This document shows, piece after piece, positions 6,758 through 13,975 of a stretch of DNA of 14,194 bases (positions within the stretch are counted from its first letter, which is position 1; every line of letters starts with the position of its first letter). A program made the translations under genes and the position numbers. The notes below the pieces were generated by a model. That model did no database searches, was not told the DNA's origin, and worked only from the letters and a program-made list of their open reading frames with translations. The stretch comes from a bacterium (GTDB lineage Bacteria; SZUA-79; Acidulodesulfobacterales; Acidulodesulfobacteraceae), in NCBI GenBank assembly GCA_021794255.1, contig JAJYRF010000016.1:1-14194 (forward strand). Direction: 5' to 3'.

Positions 6758-6786
6758 TTGACATTTTTATAAATATAAATTATATT
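6758..6786 (+). promoter_or_regulatory. Promoter of the RND efflux operon
   Basis: TTGACA (6758-6763) and TATATT (6781-6786) are separated by 17 bases, about 120 bp before the adaptor start codon. The DNA between is alternating A/T (6781-6870) and offers other weak -10 matches. The -35 box starts just 18 bp beyond the inverted-repeat element. Confidence 0.5.
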
Positions 6787-6910
6787 ATATATATATATTT
6801 ATATTTATATATATAAAAATATTATCGCTATATATGTATAAAATCTGATATATTATAATTATAAAGAATTATATATAAAAAAATTATATAACATTATTGA
6901 GGTAAAAGCT

Positions 6911-7993
6911 ATGGCAGAAATAAATATGAAAACTTCTGAAAGAAAATTCAATGCAAAATTTTTATTTTCTTTAATTTTACTTTTAATGTTGCCTTTAATT
7001 TTTTCAGGATGCGCCAAAAAACAGAAGTCTATACAAAAGGTCAAATATGTATTTAAAGTTTCGGCTATAAAGACAAAATATAAAATAATTAATAAATATT
7101 TAAAGTCCCCGGGCAATATATATTCTTTAAACAGCAGTGTAATATCTGCACGCATAATGGGCTATATTGTTTATAATCCGCTTCATGTAGGCGAATTCGT
7201 ACGCAGAGGCGAGCTGCTTCTTAAAATTAGCGCTCCAGCTATCGGATCAAAATATTATGCGGCAAAAGCCGATTATTTAAATGCAAAAACTACTTTTGAA
7301 AGAATGAAAAAATTGTATAAAGAAAATTCAATTTCAAAACAGTCATTTGATAATGCCCGTATGAGCTATACGGTAGCAAAAGCTAATTTAAATGAATCTT
7401 TAAGTTATCTTAATTATAAAAATATTTATTCACCCATTGAAGGAGTAATTACGCAAAAAAATGTTTCCATAGGAAACCTTGTGTCTCCGGGGCAAATGCT
7501 TTTAACTATTCAAACAGTAAATTCAATAATATTTAAATCAAGCGTAAATGTTAATTATTATCAAACTTTATTAAAAAATAGAAATGTTAATTTAAAAATT
7601 AATTCTATTAATAAAAAATTAAAAGGAAAAATTATTTCGATAGTAAAATCCGCAAATCCTTATTCGCATACTGTATTGGTCAGAATTAAAATCTTAAGCT
7701 CTTCTTTAAAAAATATGTTGCCCGGAATGTACGGAATAGCTTATTTTAAAATAGGGCAAAAAAAAGCTATGGTTATCCCCGCAGCAGCGGTATTTAGAAA
7801 ACTTGGCATATCAGGTGTTTACATAGCCGATAGACAAGGAAAGCTCATGTTTCAGCCGATTAAAAAAGGACAGGTTTATAAAACAAAATATATAATTGTC
7901 TTAAATGGTCTGCAGCCCGGTTTGACCGTTATAACATCAAAAACAAAGAAATTAGCAACCGGAGATTATGTTTCTGCTGTTTTTAAAAACTAA
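6911..7993 (+). CDS. RND efflux periplasmic adaptor (membrane-fusion) lipoprotein
   Basis: This 360-residue HlyD/AcrA-type adaptor would bridge the inner-membrane pump to an outer-membrane channel. It has a lipoprotein signal: basic N-terminus, hydrophobic stretch about 17-31, and lipobox FSGC with acylation at Cys34. A first lipoyl half-motif follows (GYIVYNPLHVGEFVRRGELLLKI, about 88-110), then a helical hairpin (about 112-168) and the second half (SPIEGVITQKNVSIGNLVSPGQMLL, about 173-197). Beta-barrel and membrane-proximal domains come last, ending near PGLTVITSKTKKLATGDYV. GAGGT at 6899-6903 supports the ATG at 6911; Met6 is a possible later start. The permease starts 24 bases after the stop, so the two are co-transcribed. 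No outer-membrane factor is encoded here and one must come from elsewhere. The substrate is unknown. Confidence 0.9.
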   Translation: MAEINMKTSERKFNAKFLFSLILLLMLPLIFSGCAKKQKSIQKVKYVFKVSAIKTKYKIINKYLKSPGNIYSLNSSVISARIMGYIVYNPLHVGEFVRRGELLLKISAPAIGSKYYAAKADYLNAKTTFERMKKLYKENSISKQSFDNARMSYTVAKANLNESLSYLNYKNIYSPIEGVITQKNVSIGNLVSPGQMLLTIQTVNSIIFKSSVNVNYYQTLLKNRNVNLKINSINKKLKGKIISIVKSANPYSHTVLVRIKILSSSLKNMLPGMYGIAYFKIGQKKAMVIPAAAVFRKLGISGVYIADRQGKLMFQPIKKGQVYKTKYIIVLNGLQPGLTVITSKTKKLATGDYVSAVFKN

Positions 7994-8017
7994 ATTGAAT
8001 ATCGGAGCTTTTTAAAT

Positions 8018-11000
8018 ATGGAAAAAAATTTTAGCGCTAAAATAACAGAATATTTTATAGAAAATAAAATAACGCTTTTATTAATATTATTTATTATCGC
8101 TTTTGGTATAATTGCGATTTTACTGACTCCAAGACAGTACAATCCCCAGATAATTGTTCCTGCAGCAAATATTATTGTACGATTTCCCGGCGCAACCGCT
8201 AACGAAGTTCAAAATTTAGTCAGCGATCCGCTTGAAAGAAAAATGTGGCAGATTCCCGGAGTGAAACATGTATATTCAATTTCTATGAATTCGGAATCCA
8301 TAGTAACTGTTCAATTTCATGTAAACGCAGATAGAAATAAAAGTTTAGTAGATGTATATAATAAAGTTTTTTCAAATCTCAATGAAATACCAAAAGGCGC
8401 TATGCGTCCTTTAATTAAGCCCATAGATGTAAATCATGTTCCTATTCTTAATATTACGCTATGGAGTAAACGTTTTTCAAACGGCAAATTAACCGTTATT
8501 GCCGACAGAATATTGGATAAATTAGATGCCGTTCATGGAACCGGAGTAACATTCCTAAACGGAGCAAGGCATAAACAGCTTAATATTTATTTAAATCCGA
8601 ATAAAATGGCTGCATATAATATTTCTCCTCTTATTGTGGCTGAAGAACTAAAAGGTACAAATATCACTATTCCGGTAGGTTTTTTACAAAATAATAATAA
8701 AAAAGAATTTTTAACTGCAGGCGGCTATTTTCATCATGTAAGTTCTGTTAAAAATTTTATTGTTTCGGTACATAACGGTCATCCTGTTTATTTAAAAAAT
8801 ATTGCAAAAATTAAATATTCATATAAATCGTTAAATTTTTTATCTGAAATAGGATTTGAAAAAAATTATTCAGAAATAAATCCGCACGATAAAATTATAC
8901 AAAAATTAAAGGGATTATATCCGGCTGTTACAATTGCTATTGCTAAAAGACGCGGTAAAAATGCCGTTGCCGTAGTTAATAATGTATTAAAGAAATTTAA
9001 TTACATTGCAAAAACTCAAATGCCTGCCGGCGTCCATTATGTCATCACAAGAAACGACGGAAAAAAAGCAAATAATGCCGTCAACAATTTATTGTTTGAA
9101 TTAATTTTAAGTATTATTATTGTCATAATATTGCTTCTTTTAATATTAGGCTGGAGAGAAGCTTTAGTAGTTGCTTTTACTATTCCGCTGATGCTTCTCT
9201 TGACATTGGGTATAGCTTTTATATTTCATCAAACGCTAAATAGAATAACATTATTTGCTTTAATATTAGCACTAGGATTATTAGTTGACAATGCAATAGT
9301 CGTGGTTGATAATATTGAAAGAGTTTTCTCGCGGGAAAGAAATATATTACCTACTTACGTTATAGATGCCGTTAACGAAATAGGGAACCCTAATTTTTTT
9401 GCAACGCTGGCAGTAATAGCTTCTTTTATACCTATGCTGTTTGTTACCGGAATGATGGGACCTTATATGAGACCTATTCCGTTTAACGTACCTATTGCAA
9501 TGATTGTATCTTTATTCGTGGCTTTATCTATTGTTCCGTGGTTTTACTTAAAATTAATGTCAACAAACAAAGGCTTTGAACTTTTTAAAAAAAAGGAAAA
9601 AAAATCAGAAAATAAAAACGGCAAAAGTAATTTATATGCTAAAATTATTACTCCTTTACTTTTAAGCAAGAAAAAAAGATTTGTTTTTATCGGCGTCATA
9701 ATAATTCTTTTTTTTGCCTCTATTTCTTTGCCTATTATTAAATTGGTAAAATTTAAAATGCTGCCTGTTGCCAACACTAATAATTTCTTGATAACCATAA
9801 ATACAAAACAGGGTTCTTCATTTGAAAAAACTAATTTAATTACAATGAAGGTGATTAATTATTTAAAGAAAATAAAAGAAATTAAAAATTATACCGTAGA
9901 TGTAGGAACTCCTTCCGTTATCAATTTTTCAGGACTGTTAAGGGGTTCTGATTTTAGAAATGCAAGCTGGTTTTCTGAAATAAGCGTTAATTTGATAAAT
10001 AAAAATAAACGGAGCATATCTTCGCATCAGCTTGTTTTAAATACTTTACCTATAGTTCATAAAATCGGAAAAAAATATAATGCTACAATTAAAGTTTTAG
10101 AAAGCCCTCCAGGACCGCCTGTTAAATCCACTATTGTTGCAGAAATTTACGGAAATAATTATAAAAAGCAGGAAAAATTTTCTGCTGAAGTTGAAAAACA
10201 GATGAAATTAACAAGGGGCGTAACCGATGTAAATTCATCATATAAGAAACCTATAAGAAAAATTGAAGTTACTATTAGAAGAAGAAAAGCGGCTTTGCTC
10301 GGAATAAATACCGAAATGGTGGCAAAAACGCTGTATTTGCTAAACTATGGAATGCAGGCAGGTACTTTGCATATTAAAAATAATTTAAATCAGGTAGATA
10401 TTTTTTTGAGAATGTCCGCAAGCTATAGAAAAAGTATCGGTTTTCTGTCAAATATATGGATTTATGCGCCTGCCGCAAATAAACTAATACCGTTAGATTC
10501 AGTTGTCAGAGTCAAATATACGTATTTGACAAATATGATTTATCATAGAGATTTAAAACCAGTAGTGTATGTTTACGGGAAAGTCGTAAAAAGAAGTCCT
10601 ATGTATGCCAATCTGAGTTTAATACTGCATTTTTTCAGACATCCTTTGCCGGAGGGATACCGTATAAGATGGGGAGGAGAATGGCATTTAACGTTAAAAG
10701 TATTTGCTCAATTAGGCGCTGCTATGCTGATAGCTATTTTGCTTATATATGTTCTTTTGGTCGGCTATACGGGTTCATTTATGATGCCCGTGATTTTAAT
10801 GGGCGCGATTCCTCTTGAAATGATAGGTATAATGCCGGGTTTTGCTTTTATAAATGTATATTTTACCGCTACATCAATGATTGGAACAATTGCGCTTTCC
10901 GGAATAGTTATAAGAAATTCTCTTTTACTGCTGGAATTTATAACTAACAAGAAAAAAGAGGGCTATGATATAATAGACGCATTGGTAGAAGCAGGTTCAA

Positions 11001-11209
11001 TGAGATTTAGACCGATATTAATTACGGCTCTTGCCGTTATATTCGGGTCTGCAATCCTTGTAACAGATCCTGTATGGAATGGATTAGCATGGGCATTGAT
11101 ATTCGGAATGCTTGCATCTACTATTTTAACTTTAATTGTTATACCAGTTATTTATTATATGATCGAAAAAAAATCATGGCATAAAGAAGAAATTCATGAA
11201 AATTTGTAA
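8018..11209 (+). CDS. RND-family efflux permease (AcrB-like inner-membrane pump)
   Basis: This 1063-residue proton-driven transporter has the duplicated RND architecture: TM1 (about 17-36), a large periplasmic loop, a TM2-6 cluster (about 355-510), TM7 (about 553-573), a second periplasmic loop, and TM8-12 (about 895-1055). Porter-domain signatures include FPGATANEVQNLVSDPLE near the start and the TM4 motif GLLVDNAIVVVDNIE. The proton-relay pair Asp407/Asp408 of AcrB appears as Asp424/Asn425, and the TM10 lysine position is Arg966 (GIVIRNSLLLLEF). The charge relay therefore differs from the classical multidrug pumps, although single-Asp RND proteins are known (for example CusA/CzcA types). 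No obvious methionine cluster for Cu/Ag is seen, so it may be a drug, lipid or organic-solute exporter. GGAG at 8004-8007 precedes the ATG by 10 bases. The crotonase-like gene follows 34 bases later. Confidence 0.92.
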   Translation: MEKNFSAKITEYFIENKITLLLILFIIAFGIIAILLTPRQYNPQIIVPAANIIVRFPGATANEVQNLVSDPLERKMWQIPGVKHVYSISMNSESIVTVQFHVNADRNKSLVDVYNKVFSNLNEIPKGAMRPLIKPIDVNHVPILNITLWSKRFSNGKLTVIADRILDKLDAVHGTGVTFLNGARHKQLNIYLNPNKMAAYNISPLIVAEELKGTNITIPVGFLQNNNKKEFLTAGGYFHHVSSVKNFIVSVHNGHPVYLKNIAKIKYSYKSLNFLSEIGFEKNYSEINPHDKIIQKLKGLYPAVTIAIAKRRGKNAVAVVNNVLKKFNYIAKTQMPAGVHYVITRNDGKKANNAVNNLLFELILSIIIVIILLLLILGWREALVVAFTIPLMLLLTLGIAFIFHQTLNRITLFALILALGLLVDNAIVVVDNIERVFSRERNILPTYVIDAVNEIGNPNFFATLAVIASFIPMLFVTGMMGPYMRPIPFNVPIAMIVSLFVALSIVPWFYLKLMSTNKGFELFKKKEKKSENKNGKSNLYAKIITPLLLSKKKRFVFIGVIIILFFASISLPIIKLVKFKMLPVANTNNFLITINTKQGSSFEKTNLITMKVINYLKKIKEIKNYTVDVGTPSVINFSGLLRGSDFRNASWFSEISVNLINKNKRSISSHQLVLNTLPIVHKIGKKYNATIKVLESPPGPPVKSTIVAEIYGNNYKKQEKFSAEVEKQMKLTRGVTDVNSSYKKPIRKIEVTIRRRKAALLGINTEMVAKTLYLLNYGMQAGTLHIKNNLNQVDIFLRMSASYRKSIGFLSNIWIYAPAANKLIPLDSVVRVKYTYLTNMIYHRDLKPVVYVYGKVVKRSPMYANLSLILHFFRHPLPEGYRIRWGGEWHLTLKVFAQLGAAMLIAILLIYVLLVGYTGSFMMPVILMGAIPLEMIGIMPGFAFINVYFTATSMIGTIALSGIVIRNSLLLLEFITNKKKEGYDIIDALVEAGSMRFRPILITALAVIFGSAILVTDPVWNGLAWALIFGMLASTILTLIVIPVIYYMIEKKSWHKEEIHENL

Positions 11210-11243
11210 TATAATCCTTAATGCATAATAAAGGAGTAAAACT

Positions 11244-12014
11244 ATGTCAGTTAACTTTGAAATTAACAAAAATAATATCGGCGTTATAGACTTAAATTTT
11301 GGAGACAAAAATGAGCTATATATCCAAGAAATAAATGAAGTTATTAAGGTTATTATAGAAAAAGTTCAAAAACAATATATAATAAGAGCTGTATTGATAA
11401 AAAGCTCTAATCCGCAATATTTTGCTGTCGGACCTGCTATTAGAAAAATTAAAGATTTAAATAAAAATGACGCGCGATATTTTGCTACGGTTTTAAATAA
11501 AATGATTACTCATATTGAAAATATAGAAATCCCTGTTATTGCCAAAATTGAAGGAACAGTTTCAGGTATAGGCTTTGATATAGTCGCCGCCTGTGATTTT
11601 AAATTTGCGACATTAGATTCCACATTTGCCGATTATTCAGTCAGATGCGGTATAGTTTCTCCTTCCGCATTAATGAGCAGACTTATTTTTTTGATAGGCG
11701 CTCAAAAAGCCAAAGAAATTGCATTATTAGGCAAAAAATTTACGGCAGAAGAGATGTATTCCTTTAATTTTTTGACGAAAGTTTTAAATAAAGAAGATAT
11801 AAACAATTATATTAATAAGTTTTTAAATGATTTTAATGAATTATCTATTCAATCATTTCAATCATTCAAAATAACTAAAAAATTTTTTAATGCGATAATA
11901 CAAAATCAAATAAATAATTCTCCATTTTCTATAATTGATATATTTTCAGAACTTTTTCATTCCGACCAATCCCTTAAATCCCATTTTGAATCAATTATTA
12001 ATTTGGATTTATAA
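11244..12014 (+). CDS. Crotonase-fold (enoyl-CoA hydratase/isomerase-like) protein with eroded active site
   Basis: This 256-residue protein follows the crotonase pattern across its length: IRAVLIKSSNPQYFAVG (about 47-63), IPVIAKIEGTVSGIGFDIVAACDFKFA (about 96-122), the TFADYSVRCGIVSPSALMSRL stretch (127-147), then the A-E-E-M helix region (168-171). Residues that normally matter are changed. The AGAD oxyanion-hole loop reads AVGPA, the position of the first catalytic Glu carries Asp112, and the second catalytic Glu position carries Ser132. It may bind an acyl-CoA-like ligand without hydratase activity or catalyse another reaction. AGGAG at 11231-11235 supports the ATG. It is the last gene of the efflux operon (34 bases after the permease), which suggests a role tied to the pump, perhaps ligand or membrane-lipid related; that is inference. 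Confidence 0.75.
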   Translation: MSVNFEINKNNIGVIDLNFGDKNELYIQEINEVIKVIIEKVQKQYIIRAVLIKSSNPQYFAVGPAIRKIKDLNKNDARYFATVLNKMITHIENIEIPVIAKIEGTVSGIGFDIVAACDFKFATLDSTFADYSVRCGIVSPSALMSRLIFLIGAQKAKEIALLGKKFTAEEMYSFNFLTKVLNKEDINNYINKFLNDFNELSIQSFQSFKITKKFFNAIIQNQINNSPFSIIDIFSELFHSDQSLKSHFESIINLDL

Positions 12015-12215
12015 ATTTTTTGTTTTTATTTAACGTATATAATATAGAAGATTATATATTCTAATATTCTATATGTAGTTATTGATAAATATATACATAA
12101 TTATATAATAAATATTCATTTTTAATAATAATAATTATTTATTAATAAAACTATTGTAAAAATAATAACTTATAAATATTTTAAATTTTAAATTACAATA
12201 ATTTTTATTTTTAGA

Positions 12216-12262
12216 TTGACAAATTTATTTAATATATGCTATATTTAGAATATACGGATATT
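12216..12262 (+). promoter_or_regulatory. Upstream copy of duplicated promoter with palindromic operator
   Basis: TTGACA (12216-12221) and TATATT (12240-12245) have an 18-base spacer. Overlapping and following the -10 is the dyad TATATT-TAG-AATATA (12240-12254), and then AATAT-ACGG-ATATT (12249-12262). Short A/T-rich dyads over the -10 are typical of ArsR/SmtB operators, which suits autoregulation by the downstream gene, though binding is not shown. Confidence 0.55.
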
Positions 12263-12383
12263 AAAAAATTACAATATAATAAATAATAATTATAAATAAT
12301 AATTATTTATTAATAAAACTATTGTAAAAATAATAACTTATAAATATTTTAAATTTTAAATTACAATAATTTTTATTTTTAGA

Positions 12384-12430
12384 TTGACAAATCTATTTAG
12401 TATATTCTATATTTAGAATATACGGATATT
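12384..12430 (+). promoter_or_regulatory. Downstream copy of duplicated promoter with extended operator
   Basis: TTGACA (12384-12389) and TATATT (12408-12413) repeat the arrangement found 168 bp upstream. In this copy T12406 replaces G, so TATATTCT (12401-12408) now pairs with AGAATATA (12415-12422) as an 8-bp dyad, stronger than in the other copy. Transcripts would carry a leader of about 160 bases containing the 13-bp array. Confidence 0.55.
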
Positions 12431-12448
12431 AAAAAATTACAATATAAT

Positions 12449-12526
12449 AAATAATAATTATAAATAATAATTATAAATAATAATTATAAATAATAATTAT
12501 AAATAATAATTATAAATAATAATTAT
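12449..12526 (+). repeat. Six perfect tandem copies of a 13-bp unit
   Basis: AAATAATAATTAT is repeated six times without interruption. The same unit occurs twice at 12281-12306 at the end of the first 168-bp copy, so the array has expanded after or alongside the duplication. It lies between the promoters and start codon of the ArsR-family gene and would form part of its leader. Confidence 0.92.
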
Positions 12527-12578
12527 TTAATTTAAAAATTTATTTCTTATTTATAATTATAAAATCAGGTTTTGAAAA

Positions 12579-12935
12579 GTGGATAAACATTATTGTGCTG
12601 AAGAAAATAATTTAAATATCAAATGTAAAGAATTAGCTAAAATATTTAAATTATTATCAAATCCTACAAGGCTTGGTATTCTCTGTATAGTTTGCGATGA
12701 AGAAGTCAGCGTGAGCGATATATCTTCCGTATTAGGAAAATCTCAATCAAATATATCTCAGCATTTATCGGTTTTAAGAAATACAAATATGGTAGATTTT
12801 AAACGAGAAGACAATAAGCTGCGGTATTATCTCAAAAATTCCAAAATAAGCAAACTTATTAAAGACATTAAAGAGATTAAAAGTCTCAACGATTTAAAAG
12901 AATTAAAAATATCTAAAGATAATTTTGACAATTAA
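12579..12935 (+). CDS. ArsR/SmtB-family winged-helix repressor, possible persulfide or thiol sensor
   Basis: This 118-residue DNA-binding protein has the ArsR core: FKLLSNPTRLGILCIV (alpha2), VSVSDISSVLGKSQSNISQHLSVLRNTNMV (helix-turn-helix, about 43-73) and a beta-wing FKREDNKLRYYL. The arsenic-type ELCVCDL cysteines of alpha3 are replaced by serines (EVSVSDI). Four cysteines remain, at 6 and 16 in the N-terminal arm and at 36 and 39 around alpha2. Cys36 sits where persulfide sensors such as SqrR/BigR and the sHdr regulator carry one of their two reactive cysteines, but the C-terminal partner is missing. The start is GTG, with AGGT at 12567-12570. Duplicated promoter-dyads upstream suggest autoregulation. 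The neighbouring HdrC-like gene makes a sulfur-oxidation regulator likely by context; a metal sensor using Cys6/16/36/39 is the alternative. Confidence 0.85.
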   Translation: MDKHYCAEENNLNIKCKELAKIFKLLSNPTRLGILCIVCDEEVSVSDISSVLGKSQSNISQHLSVLRNTNMVDFKREDNKLRYYLKNSKISKLIKDIKEIKSLNDLKELKISKDNFDN

Positions 12936-12940
12936 AATAC

Positions 12941-12971
12941 ATATACTAAAGATTATGAATCTTTAGTATAT
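12941..12971. terminator. Perfect 14-bp stem-loop after the ArsR gene
   Basis: ATATACTAAAGATT (12941-12954) and its exact complement (12958-12971) flank a three-base loop ATG, starting six bases after the stop codon. The stem is A/T-rich and the following T run is short (TTTG), so it may be a weak intrinsic terminator, an mRNA-stabilising hairpin or a repeat. Confidence 0.55.
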
Positions 12972-12983
12972 TTGCTTGAAAAT

Positions 12984-13001
12984 CCTTCCTGCAAGGGAAG
13001 G
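12984..13001 (+). terminator. Possible second stem-loop with T-rich tail
   Basis: CCTTCC (12984-12989) pairs with GGAAGG (12996-13001). A T-rich run (ATTTTGTTGTTTTTTT) begins 10 bases further on, which is too distant for a classical terminator, so the assignment is tentative. Together with the preceding hairpin it separates the regulator from the HdrC-like gene. Confidence 0.3.
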
Positions 13002-13131
13002 GTAAGAGGTATTTTGTTGTTTTTTTGGGTATTAACCGGCGGAATTTACTTTATTTTATTAGTAATCATTAACAGTCTAACAATATAAATAAGAATAAAT
13101 AAGAATTATGAATAAAGGAGGATATTTTAAA

Positions 13132-13866
13132 ATGAGCGAAGAAGTAAAAAATCCGATTACGGAGAAGATTGAAAGCACTAAAGGTGGACATTTTTATAAA
13201 GAAATCATGAAAGATTTCCGAATTAAAGAATCTCTGCACGGTTGTCTAAATTGCGGTACCTGCGTTGCTAATTGCCCTGCCGCCGCTTTTTATGACTACT
13301 CTCCCCGCGAAGTATGTCAGATGATGATAGAGGGTGATGAAGAAACTATTGAAGAATACATGAAGAACAAAATATGGAACTGCGCCCAATGTTTTAGCTG
13401 TAAATACAGATGTCCTAAAGAAAATTCAGCGGCTGATATAGTTATGACTATGAGAGAAATTGCTGTAAGAGAGGGGATGGCAGGGGAGGCTCTTGCAGGA
13501 TATACAAGAATAGCTAAGTTAGTTCTTACACGCGGAAATCAGCTTGCGCCTGATATGTTATCGCCTGATGCTTTTCCTGATTGGGGTCCAAGAATGATTG
13601 AATTATCCGAAAAAAAAATGGAAATGAGAGAAGAGCTTTTTAAAGGATTCCCTGGAATGAATGTTGTTGACAGAGCATGGGCAGCCGAAGATTTTACAAT
13701 TTATGAAATGCAAAAAATATGGCAAGAAAGCGGAGCATTAGAAAAAGTAGGAATCGTATTTCCTTTCTTAGTAGATATAGTTCAAGATGATATGGAAGAT
13801 AAAGCCGAAGAAATGGAAGCAAAAATTGTAGAAAAAAAAGCTAAATTAGCAGCAGCAGGCAAATAA
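13132..13866 (+). CDS. hdrC: HdrC-like iron-sulfur subunit, probably of the sulfur-oxidising sHdr complex (HdrC1 type)
   Basis: This 244-residue cytoplasmic electron carrier has two classical [4Fe-4S] motifs, CxxCxxCxxxCP at Cys38/41/44/48 and again at Cys84/87/90/94. A helical region and an acidic, lysine-rich coiled C-terminus follow. HdrC proteins pass electrons between HdrA flavoprotein and the HdrB cysteine-rich catalytic subunit. The length, the soluble form and the long C-terminal part after the second cluster fit HdrC1 of the sHdr complex better than the short methanogen HdrC or the membrane-bound QmoC. GGAGG at 13117-13121 lies 10 bases before the ATG at 13132; the in-frame ATG at 13108 precedes that ribosome site and is unlikely. 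The upstream ArsR-type gene matches known sHdr locus organisation. Unusually, no hdrB follows within at least 328 bases. Confidence 0.78.
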   Translation: MSEEVKNPITEKIESTKGGHFYKEIMKDFRIKESLHGCLNCGTCVANCPAAAFYDYSPREVCQMMIEGDEETIEEYMKNKIWNCAQCFSCKYRCPKENSAADIVMTMREIAVREGMAGEALAGYTRIAKLVLTRGNQLAPDMLSPDAFPDWGPRMIELSEKKMEMREELFKGFPGMNVVDRAWAAEDFTIYEMQKIWQESGALEKVGIVFPFLVDIVQDDMEDKAEEMEAKIVEKKAKLAAAGK

Positions 13867-13975
13867 AATATAATTCTTACTTATTTGTTTTAATATATTT
13901 TTATATTCCTTGCTATTATAAAAATTTATCATTAAATTAAATAAAATAAAAAGTAGTAATATTTTAAATTTGCTA
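13867..13975. other. AT-rich tail after the HdrC gene
   Basis: There is no gene, GC-rich hairpin or clear promoter. The next subunit of a typical Hdr cluster does not start here. Confidence 0.5.

Larger units (their letters stand above)
12127..12462 (+). repeat. Two tandem copies of a 168-bp unit containing a promoter
   Basis: Bases 12127-12294 and 12295-12462 are almost identical; I found only three differences, at 12225/12393, 12232/12400 and 12238/12406. All three lie in the spacer between the -35 and -10 boxes. Each copy carries TTGACA, TATATT and an overlapping dyad. The duplication lies upstream of the ArsR-family gene and fills most of the 564-bp gene-free gap after the efflux operon. 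Confidence 0.9.

Noticed and set aside
6617..6759. TTCTTTATCTT on both sides of the inverted-repeat element as a target-site duplication
   Set aside because: The copies sit 8-9 bases away from the repeat boundaries and the sequences between them do not match, so they are not a clean insertion footprint.
6859..7155. 98-codon minus-strand open frame over the start of the efflux adaptor
   Set aside because: It is antisense to a lipoprotein signal and adaptor start with a good ribosome site; its hydrophobic look is the mirror of AT-rich coding.
12449..12526. CRISPR array or replication iterons
   Set aside because: The units are head-to-tail without spacers and purely A/T. No replication initiator gene is present, so origin function has no support.
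13108..13131. Upstream ATG start for the HdrC-like protein
   Set aside because: The strong GGAGG ribosome site lies after this ATG and is correctly spaced for the ATG at 13132.
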